A stretch of DNA of 32,402 bases from Haliea sp. (GCA_009937575.1 JAACFI010000009.1:1-32402), one strand, 5' to 3'. Numbered from the stretch's first letter, positions 1-8,420 are shown. Made by a program: numbers and translations. The notes: generated by a model not told the origin, from the letters alone.

Positions 1-1
1 G

Positions 2-115
2 GCTTTCCTGGAATTCTATCCGGACCTGCAGGCTTTCAGCGCGCAGCAGGAAACGGAATTGAACCAAATCACGGCCGGGCAATCGAAGATTGCGCTCACC
101 GTTCAAACTCCATAA
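2..115 (+). CDS. C-terminal end of an unidentified protein (truncated by window edge)
   Basis: An open frame enters from the left edge and ends at a TAA at 113-115, giving 37 residues (AFLEFYPDLQ... ending ALTVQTP). It lies on the same strand as dsbB, 35 bases upstream of it. The fragment has no motif I recognise, so no function is offered. Its codon use looks like that of the neighbours. It could be an out-of-frame remnant, but its compatible strand and its stop just before dsbB favour a real gene end. Confidence 0.45.
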   Translation, partial: AFLEFYPDLQAFSAQQETELNQITAGQSKIALTVQTP

Positions 116-150
116 CGTACAACCTCGACAATACGGAACCTGAAATCTCT

Positions 151-654
151 ATGTTGCGCTCTCTATCCCCACGGCTGGTATTTTTCGGACTGCTGCTCCT
201 GGCTATCGTCGCCATGCTGTTCGCCCGGGTTTTCCTGGAGGAGTACCTGGACCTGGAGGCCTGCCCCCTGTGCATGACGCAGCGGGTTTTCGTGGTGGCC
301 TGGGGTGTGTTCGCCCTGATCGCGGTGCTGCACAATCCCCGCGGCTGGGGCAATCGTGTCTACGCGGCTCTCTGTGCCCTGGCGGCGATTATCGGTGGAG
401 CGGTGGCGGGACGTCACGTCTGGCTGCAGCACCTCCCGGAAGACCAGGTCCCGGCCTGCGGCCCCAGCCTGGAATACATGCTCGAAACCCTCCCTTTCAC
501 GGAAACCCTCAGCCTGGTCCTCATGGGCGACGGCAACTGCGCCATGACCATGTGGACCTTCATGGGCCTCAGCATTCCGGAACAGACTCTGATCCTGTTT
601 GTGGTGACTACTCTGGTTTGCCTTTGGCAGATGATTCGTCGTTACCCTGGATAG
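151..654 (+). CDS. dsbB: Disulfide bond formation protein B (DsbB), quinone-linked oxidase of DsbA
   Basis: DsbB is an inner-membrane protein that reoxidises periplasmic DsbA and passes the electrons to ubiquinone. The 167 residues match the usual length. A hydrophobic segment at about residues 9-29 leads to the first redox pair, Cys38-Pro-Leu-Cys41, followed by Arg45 at the position used for quinone contact. Further membrane segments lie at about 46-62, 70-87 and 146-163. The periplasmic loop holds the second pair, Cys103 and Cys130, preceded by the family-typical RHVWLQHLP. All four essential cysteines are present. No strong ribosome binding site precedes the ATG, but the signal segment begins right after it. 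As in pseudomonads, it sits beside the rsd/algQ gene, though with 132 bases between them. Confidence 0.95.
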   Translation: MLRSLSPRLVFFGLLLLAIVAMLFARVFLEEYLDLEACPLCMTQRVFVVAWGVFALIAVLHNPRGWGNRVYAALCALAAIIGGAVAGRHVWLQHLPEDQVPACGPSLEYMLETLPFTETLSLVLMGDGNCAMTMWTFMGLSIPEQTLILFVVTTLVCLWQMIRRYPG

Positions 655-720
655 AGCTTGTTTTTTCTACTATCCGGTGCTTCGGCAGTCGACCTGTAAT
701 TCAACAACCAAACCCTTGCC

Positions 721-750
721 TTGCCCAGACCCCACCTACACACTTATAGT
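721..750 (+). promoter_or_regulatory. Candidate sigma-70 promoter for rsd/algQ
   Basis: A TTGCCC box (721-726, 4 of 6 consensus) is separated by 18 bases from TATAGT (745-750, 5 of 6). A purine-rich AAGGA at 774-778 lies 8 bases before the rsd ATG, so the predicted transcript would have a leader of about 30 bases. This is read by eye from consensus only. Confidence 0.45.
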
Positions 751-786
751 TAGGGGCCAAAACGCCACAGTTCAAGGATTCCAGAC

Positions 787-1275
787 ATGCCACACAGAAA
801 CAGCGACCCGCAGGAGCAGTTCAACGCGGTAGAGGAGTTGTTGACCCGCTGGTTGAAGGAGCGGCGGGAGTTGCTGGGTAAATATACCGAGATCGCCGTG
901 GCGCTGGACAGCGAGATCAGTGGTGCCGCCCTGCAGCCGCGGCAGCAGTCACTGTGTGAGTTACTGGTGGACTACGTGTCCGCCGGGCACTTCGAGGTAT
1001 TTCACCAGTTGATCAACGAAGCCGAGAGTTTCGGGGATGGCAGCGGGGCACTGGCCGAGAAACTGATGCCCGCCATCGGTGACACCACCGAGGTGATCCT
1101 GGCCTACGAAGAGAAATACAGTGGGGACGCGGAGTTTCCCGACACACTGGAGCGTGACCTGTCCGCACTGGGAGAAGTGCTGGAATCGCGTTTCGTACTG
1201 GAAGACCGGCTGATCGCCGGTCTGCACAACAGGCATCGGCGCCTGGTTACAAACCAGGCGCCACAGTCCGCTTAA
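787..1275 (+). CDS. rsd: Rsd/AlgQ family anti-sigma-70 regulator
   Basis: Proteins of this family bind region 4 of sigma-70 and shift RNA polymerase toward alternative sigma factors; in Pseudomonas the member is called AlgQ and also affects alginate and siderophore genes. The 162-residue helical protein has the family's WLKERRELL near residue 22 and its best-conserved block, LVDYVSAGHFEVF, around residues 60-72. It lies downstream of dsbB, as in Pseudomonas. AAGGA eight bases upstream supports the ATG. Its stop codon shares the palindrome TTAA (1272-1275) with the stop of the convergent FKBP gene, leaving no room for a terminator between them. Confidence 0.93.
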   Translation: MPHRNSDPQEQFNAVEELLTRWLKERRELLGKYTEIAVALDSEISGAALQPRQQSLCELLVDYVSAGHFEVFHQLINEAESFGDGSGALAEKLMPAIGDTTEVILAYEEKYSGDAEFPDTLERDLSALGEVLESRFVLEDRLIAGLHNRHRRLVTNQAPQSA

Positions 1276-2057
1276 CCCTCGGCAGCGGCCTCTTCAGTCG
1301 CTGCTTCGGCGGCAGCCTCCTCAGCCTGGCTGGGGATGGACACCAGTTCCACCTCAAAGATCAGCGCAGAGTTGGGGCCGATCATCTGGCCCGCGCCACC
1401 GGCGCCGTAGCCCAGTTCCGGCGGGATCGCCAACTTCCACTTTGAACCGACCGGCATCAGCTGCAGTGCTTCGGTCCAGCCCGGGATAACCTGGCCGACG
1501 CCAAAGGTGACGGTCTGGCCGCGGGCGTAGGACGAGTCGAACTCGGTGCCATCCACCAGGGTGCCGCGATAGTGCACTTCCACGGTGTCCTCAGCGCCGG
1601 GCACCGGGCCCTCAGCGGCCTCCAGGACCTGGTACTGCAGGCCGGATTCGGTGACCACTACGCCTTCCACCGTGGCATTCTGCGCCAGGAAAGCCTCTGC
1701 GGCGACCGCGTTGGCAACGGCCAATTCGGCCTGCGCAGCCTGCTGCTCGGCTGCCATTTTCTCCTGGTAGGCCTGCATTTCGGCGGCGATCTCATCCTCA
1801 CTCATGCGCGGCTCGGATCCTTCGAGAGAATCGCGCAGGCCGGCGGAAAAGGCATCTGCATCCATGGGCACACCATCGGCCTTCATGCGCGTGCCGAGGT
1901 TGTAGGCGATGCCGTAGCTAAGGCGCTGTTCTGTGGTTTCCAGTGCAACGGTGGCGGGCGCTGCGCTACCGGTCTCCGCAGGGGCAGAGGATTGCTGGTT
2001 ACAGGCTTGCAGGGTGATCGCGCTGACCAGGGCAAGCGGTAAAGCGTACTTCTTCAT
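1272..2057 (-). CDS. FKBP-type peptidyl-prolyl isomerase lipoprotein (FkpA/Mip-like)
   Basis: This is a predicted periplasmic folding catalyst anchored as a lipoprotein. The signal peptide ends in the lipobox LQAC with Cys19 as the lipidation site. Residues about 40-125 form the helical FKBP N-terminal dimerisation domain (QRLSYGIAYNLG...), and residues about 155-241 form the FKBP catalytic domain, with VHYRGTLVDGTEFDSS, VIPGWTEALQLMPVG and PPELGYG. The active-site Tyr, Asp, Trp and Phe positions appear intact. The final 20 residues are an unusual Ala/Glu-rich tail. GGAAGAA lies just upstream of the ATG. FkpA and Mip cannot be separated by eye, so I give no symbol. The gene converges on rsd with a 4-base overlap. 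Confidence 0.93.
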   Translation of the reverse strand: MKKYALPLALVSAITLQACNQQSSAPAETGSAAPATVALETTEQRLSYGIAYNLGTRMKADGVPMDADAFSAGLRDSLEGSEPRMSEDEIAAEMQAYQEKMAAEQQAAQAELAVANAVAAEAFLAQNATVEGVVVTESGLQYQVLEAAEGPVPGAEDTVEVHYRGTLVDGTEFDSSYARGQTVTFGVGQVIPGWTEALQLMPVGSKWKLAIPPELGYGAGGAGQMIGPNSALIFEVELVSIPSQAEEAAAEAATEEAAAEG

Positions 2058-2265
2058 ATCGTTCTTCCAGGTTAGAGAAAATCGTGGGTATCGTTGACAC
2101 CCCTTTCAATGCAAAGTTCAACTCCAGGAGAATAAAGGCCTTCCTCCGGAGGGGCTGATACCGCTCCGGACACCATTCATCACCTTTCACATTCGTTGAG
2201 GGGAGCAACAAACTCGCAGTGGGGGCACATGTTACTACCCGCCCTGCCCCGATACCAGCCCCCGC

Positions 2266-2736
2266 TCAGCCAGCCAGCAGTTGCCGTAACCGCTCTACTG
2301 AGGCGCTCCAATCCGCGACTTCCCCATTACCGGAAAACTCGGCGACCAGTCGAAGGTTGGCCCCTGTGTCACCACCAGCTACGGGCAGGGCCGGGGCACT
2401 GCGGTAAAACTGCATCATACGATCCTGCTGCCGGTGTTCCGCTTCCAGCTCCACCTCCTTGAGCCGCTCACGCAACTCCGCGACCGGCGGGTAATCGCGC
2501 CATTCCCGGCGAAGGGTTCGCAGCGGCAGGACGACCCGTTCGCGCCACTGTCTGATTTCCTCTTCCAGCGCCGACAGGTGACCCGGCTGCAGGGGCTGGC
2601 CCATGGACCCCAGCCAGGCCCCATAAAGGAGCATGTTGACATCCAGGCCGTGGCCGTCCTGCAGCGCGAGGCAGGCGTCGGCCACGCCCTCTCTCACGTA
2701 ATGCGACAGGGAGTACTCCCAAAACGGGTTGTTCAT
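2266..2736 (-). CDS. TIGR02444 family protein of unknown function
   Basis: The 156-residue protein matches the conserved TIGR02444 (DUF2390) family, recognised from its N-terminal block: NPFWEYSLSHYVREGVADACL followed by LQDGHGLDVNMLLYGAWLG. No molecular function is established. It is soluble, acidic and mostly helical, with no signal peptide or membrane segment. It is transcribed divergently from yheS across only 51 bases; relatives are often found beside an ABC-F ATPase gene, which hints at a link to ribosome function but proves nothing. GGAA about six bases before the ATG supports the start. The 208 bases between this gene and the FKBP start hold only a short GC palindrome and no clear signal. 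Confidence 0.85.
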   Translation of the reverse strand: MNNPFWEYSLSHYVREGVADACLALQDGHGLDVNMLLYGAWLGSMGQPLQPGHLSALEEEIRQWRERVVLPLRTLRREWRDYPPVAELRERLKEVELEAEHRQQDRMMQFYRSAPALPVAGGDTGANLRLVAEFSGNGEVADWSASVERLRQLLAG

Positions 2737-2787
2737 GGCAGTTCCAACTGGTTCCCAGTGACAGCTGCGAGTAGAATTCGCTGCCTT

Positions 2788-4695
2788 ATGATCATTCTAC
2801 GCGATATCAGTCTGCGGCGCGGCAGTAAACGATTGCTACGGGACGCCAGCGTGACCATCCAGCCGGGGCAGCGCCTGGCCCTGATCGGTGCCAACGGCAG
2901 CGGCAAGTCAAGCCTGTTTTCCCTTCTGCTGGGTGAACTGGAGGCCGACGGTGGTGATATCGAAGGTGTGGGCGGCATGCGCCTGGCCCACATGGCCCAG
3001 GAGGTACAGGCCACGGCGATGCCTGCTGGAGAATACGTGTGGCGCGGCGATGGTGAACTGGCACAGCTGCGGGATGAACTCCGGTTGCTCGAGGATGCCG
3101 GTGACTTTGAAAAGGCGGCCCCGGTGCACAATGCCCTGGAGGCGATCGACGGCTATGGCGCCGAACGGCGGGCCGAGCGCTTGTTGCAGGGGCTGGGATT
3201 CGCCGCGGATGCCCCCGGTCGCCCGGTCAACGATTTTTCCGGGGGTTGGCGCATCCGGCTCAACCTCGCCCGTGCGCTGATGACCCCCTCGGACCTCATG
3301 TTGCTGGACGAACCCACCAACCACCTGGACCTGGACGCCACTTTGTGGCTGCAGCAGTGGCTGCAGCAGTATCCCGGCACCCTGTTGATGATCTCCCACG
3401 ACCGGGATTTTATCGACGCCACCTGCGAGCGCATCCTGCACATAGAGCAGGGACAGTTGTTCAGCTACAAGGGCAACTACTCGGACTTCGAGCGACAGCG
3501 CGCCGAGCGCCTGGCCAACCAGCAGGCAAGCTACGATAAACAACAGAGGCGCATTGCCCGGATAGATGATTTCGTCCGCCGTTTCCGCTATAAGGCCACC
3601 AAGGCCCGACAGGCCCAGAGCCGGCTGAAGGAACTGGAACGGATGCAGACCCTGGCACCGGCCCACCTGGACTCTCCTTTCGATTTCAGCTTTCCGCCAC
3701 CAGAGCGCAGCAGCGATCCGCTGTTACGCCTGGACCAGGCCAGCCTGGGCTACGGGGCCCGCACCGTGCTCTCGGGGGTGGACATCCAGCTGCGCCCCGG
3801 CAGCCGCTATGGCCTGCTGGGCAGGAACGGTGCAGGTAAATCCACACTACTGAAAAGCCTGGTGGGGGAGCTGCCCCTGTTGTCCGGAGAACGCCGCCCG
3901 GGTGAGCACTGCCGTATCGGCTACTTCGACCAGCAGCAGCTGGAGGCGCTGGACCTGGAGGCCAGCCCGGCCCTGCATCTGCAGCGGTTGAGCCCGACCG
4001 CCCGAGAGCAGGACATCCTCAACTTTCTCGGCGGTTTCAATTTTCGTGGAGACGCCGCTACCAGCCAGGTGGCACCGTTTTCGGGGGGAGAGAAGGCACG
4101 CCTGGCGCTGGCAATGGTGGTGTGGCAGAAACCGAACCTGCTGGTCCTGGACGAACCGACCAACCACCTGGACCTGGAGATGCGTCACGCAATGGAAGTG
4201 GCACTGCAGGCATACGAGGGGGCGCTGATCCTGGTGAGCCATGACCGCCACATGCTGCGTAACAGTGTGGAAGAACTACTGCTGGTTCACGACGGCGACG
4301 TCAAGGAATACCGCGATGACCTGGCGGGCTACGAGCGCTGGATATTGTCCAGTTACCAGCAGGTGGACAAAGATCCCACCCGGGACAGTGAGGGATCCCG
4401 CCGGGAAAAACGCAAACAGGCCGCGGCCCAGCGGGAGAGACTGCGGCCACTGAAAAATGCGGTCGCCAGTACCGAAAAGGACATAGCAACGGTGGAACAG
4501 GCCCTGGCCAGGCTGCAGGAGCAACTCGGGGACAGCGAACTCTACAGTGATGGGCGCAGGGAAGAGCTGGCCGACTTGCTCAAGCGTGAGGGGGAACTGA
4601 AAACCCGCGCCGGGGAACTGGAGGAACGCTGGCTGGAACTGCAGCAATCGCTGGAAGACCTTGAATCAGCCGCTCAGGTCGAATCGGGTATGTAA
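2788..4695 (+). CDS. yheS: ABC-F family ATPase YheS, predicted ribosome-associated translation factor
   Basis: ABC-F proteins are soluble tandem ATPases that bind the ribosomal E site and rescue or tune translation. I chose the ATG at 2788 because the protein then begins MIILRDISLRRG like E. coli YheS and is 635 residues long (YheS is 637); the frame stays open upstream, but that part is antisense to the TIGR02444 gene. Both ATPase domains are complete: first Walker A at residues 34-42 (GANGSGKSS), signature FSGGW and Walker B LMLLDEPTNHLDL; then an ABC-F linker rich in Arg/Lys/Gln; then GRNGAGKST, FSGGEKARL and LLVLDEPTNHLDL. A charged coiled coil forms the last 110 or so residues. No membrane segments are present. 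The ribosome binding site is weak. Confidence 0.95.
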   Translation: MIILRDISLRRGSKRLLRDASVTIQPGQRLALIGANGSGKSSLFSLLLGELEADGGDIEGVGGMRLAHMAQEVQATAMPAGEYVWRGDGELAQLRDELRLLEDAGDFEKAAPVHNALEAIDGYGAERRAERLLQGLGFAADAPGRPVNDFSGGWRIRLNLARALMTPSDLMLLDEPTNHLDLDATLWLQQWLQQYPGTLLMISHDRDFIDATCERILHIEQGQLFSYKGNYSDFERQRAERLANQQASYDKQQRRIARIDDFVRRFRYKATKARQAQSRLKELERMQTLAPAHLDSPFDFSFPPPERSSDPLLRLDQASLGYGARTVLSGVDIQLRPGSRYGLLGRNGAGKSTLLKSLVGELPLLSGERRPGEHCRIGYFDQQQLEALDLEASPALHLQRLSPTAREQDILNFLGGFNFRGDAATSQVAPFSGGEKARLALAMVVWQKPNLLVLDEPTNHLDLEMRHAMEVALQAYEGALILVSHDRHMLRNSVEELLLVHDGDVKEYRDDLAGYERWILSSYQQVDKDPTRDSEGSRREKRKQAAAQRERLRPLKNAVASTEKDIATVEQALARLQEQLGDSELYSDGRREELADLLKREGELKTRAGELEERWLELQQSLEDLESAAQVESGM

Positions 4696-4709
4696 CATCC
4701 AGCCGGCAG

Positions 4710-4964
4710 TTACCGGCCAATCAGGTGCAACTTCTTGACCCGGGGTAAACGCTTTATCGCCGCTTCCCGTTGCTGGGCCTCGCTGCGATCCGCCGCCGGC
4801 TCCGACCACATCAGGGAAACCGGACGCCGGCCCCTGGTATACCTGGGGCCACCGGCGCACTCACCATTATGCTGCATCAGGCGCCGCTCCAGGTCCCTCG
4901 CCACCCCTGTGTACAGGCTGCCGTCGGCGCAGCGAAGGATATAAACCTGCCAGTCAGCGGGCAC
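4710..4964 (-). CDS. Small GIY-YIG domain protein (YhbQ/UPF0213-like)
   Basis: This is an 84-residue stand-alone GIY-YIG endonuclease fold. The VYIL...LYTGVA segment at residues 7-22 is the GIY-YIG motif, followed by the usual Arg-rich helix (DLERRLMQHN) and the Glu of REAAIKRL late in the protein. Such proteins have been linked to DNA repair or nuclease activity; the substrate here is unknown. The start is GTG at 4962-4964, three bases after the elbB TGA, so the two genes form one transcription unit and are probably translationally coupled. It converges on yheS with a 14-base gap. Confidence 0.85.
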   Translation of the reverse strand: MPADWQVYILRCADGSLYTGVARDLERRLMQHNGECAGGPRYTRGRRPVSLMWSEPAADRSEAQQREAAIKRLPRVKKLHLIGR

Positions 4965-4967
4965 AAC

Positions 4968-5621
4968 TCAGGCCAGGGCCAGTACTTCTTTGACGCATTC
5001 TCCGATACCCGCGTAAGCCTCGGACACGCTGCCCGCCAACATGTAGGCGGGCGTGGTCACCATCTTGCGCTCACTGTCCACCCGCGCCTCGGATACCGGG
5101 CACTCCAGGTGCTCACCCCCCATCGAGGCGATCGCCGCAGCGGTATCCTGGTCATTGCCGATGGTGCAGCGAGTGCCCTCACCGGTAATCGCCGCCGCCA
5201 TTACCGGGGCAATACAGATCAGGCCTATCGGCTTGCCGGCGGCGTGGAAGGCGCGGGCCAATTCAAGGAAATCGGGCTGGATTTCCATCTCCGCCCCCGC
5301 TACCGCGAAATTGCACAGATTCTTTGCCGCACCGAACCCACCGGGTACCAGCAGCGCATCAAACTCCTCGACCTTCGCCGCGCCCAGGTCCAGGATATTT
5401 CCGCGAGCAATACGGGCGGCTTCCACCAGCACATTGCGCGACTCCCCCTCCGCGGGCTCTCCGGTGAGGTGATTGATCACATGCATCTGCTCGATATCCG
5501 GCGCGAAACACTGGTAACTCGCTCCCTGCTGCTCCAGGCACAGCAGGCTCAGCACTGCCTCGTTGATTTCCGCACCATCGTAGACGCCACATCCCGCCAG
5601 AACTACCGCCACCCTGCTCAT
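4968..5621 (-). CDS. elbB: ElbB/DJ-1-PfpI superfamily protein (glyoxalase-like)
   Basis: The 217-residue protein is a class I glutamine amidotransferase-like (DJ-1/PfpI) protein; E. coli ElbB has been reported to show glyoxalase-like activity. Recognisable blocks are VVLAGCGVYDGAEINEAV at the N-terminus, INHLTGEP, LLVPGGFGAAKNLCNFA and GLICIAP, where Cys136 sits at the nucleophile elbow. I chose the ATG at 5619-5621, not an in-frame start 12 codons upstream, because it is preceded at the right distance by a nearly ideal ribosome binding site, AAAGGAGGT (complement of 5627-5635), and because E. coli ElbB begins at this point. It is the first gene of a pair with the GIY-YIG protein. Confidence 0.92.
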   Translation of the reverse strand: MSRVAVVLAGCGVYDGAEINEAVLSLLCLEQQGASYQCFAPDIEQMHVINHLTGEPAEGESRNVLVEAARIARGNILDLGAAKVEEFDALLVPGGFGAAKNLCNFAVAGAEMEIQPDFLELARAFHAAGKPIGLICIAPVMAAAITGEGTRCTIGNDQDTAAAIASMGGEHLECPVSEARVDSERKMVTTPAYMLAGSVSEAYAGIGECVKEVLALA

Positions 5622-5709
5622 TGGATACCTCCTTTGAAATTTAAACAAACCGCCCACTTGCAGCGGACTACCCTTACTTTAAGGCAAGCGCGCCACATGC
5701 GGTAGTGCC

Positions 5710-7845
5710 TCAACCCCGGCGCCAGCGATGGTAACGTTGCACCAGCGACAACAGGCGCTCGGGCTTGCGCGCCTTGCGCCACTCTCCCGCGAGGAATTTG
5801 TTGCTCTCTCCCAGGGTGGGATAAATATGGATCGTGCCCAGAATTTTATTGAGCCCGATACCGTGTTTCATCGCCATCACGAACTCGCTTATCAGTTCAC
5901 CCGCGTGATAGCCAACGATGGTTGCCCCCAGGATGCGATCCCGCCCGGGTTCCGTCAGCACCTTGACAAAGCCGTGGGCCTCGCCGTCGGCGATCGCCCG
6001 GTCCAGGTCGGCGATATCGTAGCGGGTAACCTCGCAGTTAATTCCGTGCTGCGCCGCCTCGCTCTCGTTGAGACCCACCCTGGCCACCTCGGGATCGGTA
6101 AACGTCGCCCAGGGCACCACCGAGTAATCCACCTTGAACCGGCGGAAACGCCCGAACAAGGCATTGACAGTGGCGTACCAGGCCTGGTGGCTGGCCATGT
6201 GGGTGAACTGGTAGGGCCCCGCCACGTCGCCACAGGCATAGATACCCGGTATCGCCGTACGCAAGTATTCGTCCACTTCGATGGTACCCCTGGCAGAACA
6301 GTCGATGCCCAGTTCCTCCAGGCCCAGGCCCTCCACATTGGGACTGCGACCCACCGCCAGCAACAGACGATCGAATACCACCTTCCGCTCCGTACCGGCG
6401 TAAGAGAACAGGCAGTCCGATTCCGCTCCGTTTTTCCTCAGTCCCACCGGTTCATGACCGAGCAGAACGCTGATGCCCTGGCGTTCGAAGGCCAGATGCA
6501 CCTGTTCACTCACCTCGGGATCCTCCCGGGGCAGTACCCGCCCGGCGTGAGTTGCCAGGGTGACTTCGCAGCCGAGGCGCGCCAGCGCCTGGGCCAGTTC
6601 ACAACCGATAGGGCCGGCACCCAGCACCAGCAGGCGCCCCGGTGCCTCGCGCAGTTCCCACACCGAGTCGGAGGTCAGGTAATCGATCTCCTCCAGCCCC
6701 GGGATATCCGGTATCCGCGGCCGGGCACCGCTGGCGATGATGATATTGCGCGCTGCCAGCCGCCCGCCGTTCACCTCTACCTCCCAGGGCGAAACGATGC
6801 GCGCCTCCCCCTGCACACAATCCACTCCCAGTTCAGTAAAGCGCTCCACCGAGTCGTGGGGCTCGATGGCCTTCACCACCGACTGCACCCGTTCCATCAC
6901 CCTGGGAAAATCCACCTCGACCGCCCCGGGAACCAGGCCGAAATCCCCCGCGCGACGCCCGTAATCTGCGATACGCGCAGAGCGGATCAACGCCTTGCTC
7001 GGGACACAGCCCGTGTTCAGGCAATCACCGCCCATGCGATCCCGTTCGATCAGGGTGACCTTCGCTTTCACCGTCGCTGCAATCAGCGAGGCCACCAGCC
7101 CCGCCGACCCGGCACCGATCACCACCATATTGGTATCAAAACGCCGCGGACGACTGAAACGCGCCAGCGCCCGTCGCTCCTGCAACCGCCCCAGCAGCCA
7201 CCTGGCGAGGAACGGAAACAGCGCCAGCAGCACAAACGAACCCAGCAGCGGCGCCGAAATAATCCCCGCCGCCGACTGCAGCATCCCGAGCTGGGTACCC
7301 GCATTCACATACACCGCCGTCGCCGGCAGCATCCCCAGCTGGGACACCCAGTAATAACGCCAGGTCGCGATGGGCAACAGCCCCATCAACAGGTTGATGG
7401 CAAAAAACGGGAACAGCGGCACAAGTCGCAGCGAGAAAAGGTAAAACGACCCATCCTTGGCAAACCCCGCATTAACCGCCCGCAACTGCCGCTCAAACTT
7501 CCCCTGCACCCAGTCCCGCAACAATACCCGCGACACCAGGAACGCCAGCGTTGCACCCATACTGCTGGCAAACGAAACCAGCAGCAGCGCATACCAGAAA
7601 CCGAACAGAGCGCCCCCCGCCAGCGTCATGATCGCCGCCCCTGGCACCGACAGGGCAGTCACTCCCACGTAGATCGCAAAGTAAATCACCCCCGCCAAAA
7701 AAGGGTTTTGCGCATACCACTCCCGCAACTCGCCGATACGCTGCTGTAACACCTCGAATTGCAGGTATTGCCCCAGGTCGAAAGAAAACCAGGCGATGAA
7801 AGCAATGGCGATGATGGAGATGACTGCGATCTGTTTGGTTCGCAA
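5710..7845 (-). CDS. TVP38/TMEM64 membrane domain fused to a flavin disulfide oxidoreductase
   Basis: The 711-residue fusion has two parts. Residues about 5-225 hold several membrane segments of the TVP38/TMEM64 (VTT, DedA-related) type. From residue 240 a pyridine-nucleotide disulfide oxidoreductase follows: FAD-binding GAGSAG (244-249), redox-active Cys275 and Cys280 in GGDCLNTGCVPSKAL, an NAD(P)-binding GAGPIG, and a C-terminal dimerisation domain. The usual catalytic His before Pro is Tyr (HIYPTLGE), and the C-terminal cysteine pair of mercuric reductases is absent, so annotation as a mercuric reductase would be wrong. The start is TTG at 7843-7845, preceded by AAGGA at six bases; no ATG fits the membrane domain better. 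The substrate is unknown; a membrane-tethered quinone or thiol reductase is possible. Confidence 0.88.
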   Translation of the reverse strand: MRTKQIAVISIIAIAFIAWFSFDLGQYLQFEVLQQRIGELREWYAQNPFLAGVIYFAIYVGVTALSVPGAAIMTLAGGALFGFWYALLLVSFASSMGATLAFLVSRVLLRDWVQGKFERQLRAVNAGFAKDGSFYLFSLRLVPLFPFFAINLLMGLLPIATWRYYWVSQLGMLPATAVYVNAGTQLGMLQSAAGIISAPLLGSFVLLALFPFLARWLLGRLQERRALARFSRPRRFDTNMVVIGAGSAGLVASLIAATVKAKVTLIERDRMGGDCLNTGCVPSKALIRSARIADYGRRAGDFGLVPGAVEVDFPRVMERVQSVVKAIEPHDSVERFTELGVDCVQGEARIVSPWEVEVNGGRLAARNIIIASGARPRIPDIPGLEEIDYLTSDSVWELREAPGRLLVLGAGPIGCELAQALARLGCEVTLATHAGRVLPREDPEVSEQVHLAFERQGISVLLGHEPVGLRKNGAESDCLFSYAGTERKVVFDRLLLAVGRSPNVEGLGLEELGIDCSARGTIEVDEYLRTAIPGIYACGDVAGPYQFTHMASHQAWYATVNALFGRFRRFKVDYSVVPWATFTDPEVARVGLNESEAAQHGINCEVTRYDIADLDRAIADGEAHGFVKVLTEPGRDRILGATIVGYHAGELISEFVMAMKHGIGLNKILGTIHIYPTLGESNKFLAGEWRKARKPERLLSLVQRYHRWRRG

Positions 7846-7861
7846 AAGAGTTCCTTGGGAA

Positions 7862-7867
7862 ATTATA
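7862..7867 (-). promoter_or_regulatory. Perfect TATAAT -10 element before the oxidoreductase gene
   Basis: The minus strand reads TATAAT here, about 17 bases before the TTG start codon. At 16-18 bases upstream the best -35 match is poor (TTTCCT, 3 of 6). If used, the mRNA leader would be only about a dozen bases and would just include the AAGGA ribosome binding site. Assigned from consensus only. Confidence 0.4.
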
Positions 7868-8003
7868 AAAAAGCGTAATCAGTAGGAAATCGGACAGGCT
7901 CACATAATGATAGTTCACGACGGTATCTGATGCATGGCGTGTTATAGCGCCCTGAGGCCAGGGAACGGAATATATGCATGACTAAAAACTCTATCCCCGC
8001 CGG

Positions 8004-8031
8004 TTGTACCAACCCATTCCGGTGGTATGAT
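8004..8031 (+). promoter_or_regulatory. Candidate trxA promoter
   Basis: TTGTAC (8004-8009, 3 of 6) and TATGAT (8026-8031, 5 of 6) are 16 bases apart. The trxA ATG follows 55 bases later with CGGAG at 8076-8080 as ribosome binding site. The rest of the 241-base gap between the oxidoreductase and trxA shows nothing else I can name. Confidence 0.4.
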
Positions 8032-8086
8032 TAGCCCCCTCAAAACCTAGGCGGGCCCACCCCCCGCAAATCAACCGGAGAAAACA

Positions 8087-8413
8087 ATGTCAGACCAGAT
8101 CGTACACGTCAGCGATGCCACATTTGACGCCGAAGTACTGAATTCCGATATCCCCGTACTGGTAGATTTCTGGGCCGAGTGGTGCGGCCCCTGCAAGATG
8201 ATCGCTCCCGTACTCGACGAAATCGCCAGCGAATACGACGGCAGGCTGAAAGTGTGCAAGGTCGACGTGGACGCCAACCCCGACATTCCGCCCAAGTTCG
8301 GCATCCGCGGCATCCCCACCCTGATAGTGTTCAAGGACGGAAACGCCGAGGCCACCAAGGTCGGCGCCCTGTCCAAGACCCAGCTGACCGAATTCATCCA
8401 GGAAATCGTCTAA
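8087..8413 (+). CDS. trxA: Thioredoxin 1
   Basis: A cytoplasmic disulfide reductase, 108 residues as in E. coli Trx1. The active site is WCGPC with Cys33 and Cys36, Asp27 is the buried acid, and the cis-proline is Pro77 (RGIPTLIVF). GGAG six bases before the ATG supports the start. Thioredoxin supplies electrons to ribonucleotide reductase, methionine sulfoxide reductases and others, kept reduced by thioredoxin reductase, which is not in this window. It lies immediately upstream of rho, the arrangement also found in enterobacteria and pseudomonads. Confidence 0.98.
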   Translation: MSDQIVHVSDATFDAEVLNSDIPVLVDFWAEWCGPCKMIAPVLDEIASEYDGRLKVCKVDVDANPDIPPKFGIRGIPTLIVFKDGNAEATKVGALSKTQLTEFIQEIV

Positions 8414-8420
8414 ACCGCAA

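Noticed and set aside
2434-2787. N-terminal extension of yheS by 118 codons
   Set aside because: The segment overlaps the TIGR02444 gene on the opposite strand, and the ATG at 2788 gives the normal YheS N-terminus and length.
4770-5705. A 311-codon open frame on the plus strand
   Set aside because: It is antisense to the elbB/GIY-YIG pair, whose motifs, spacing and ribosome binding site are clear.
5728-7749. A 673-codon open frame on the plus strand
   Set aside because: It lies exactly antisense to the oxidoreductase gene and has the His/Arg/Gln-rich composition typical of frames opposite GC-rich genes; no domain is recognisable.
5710-7845. Annotation as mercuric reductase and hence a mercury-resistance island
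   Set aside because: There is no N-terminal metal-binding domain and no C-terminal cysteine pair, and no merR, merT or merP neighbours are present.
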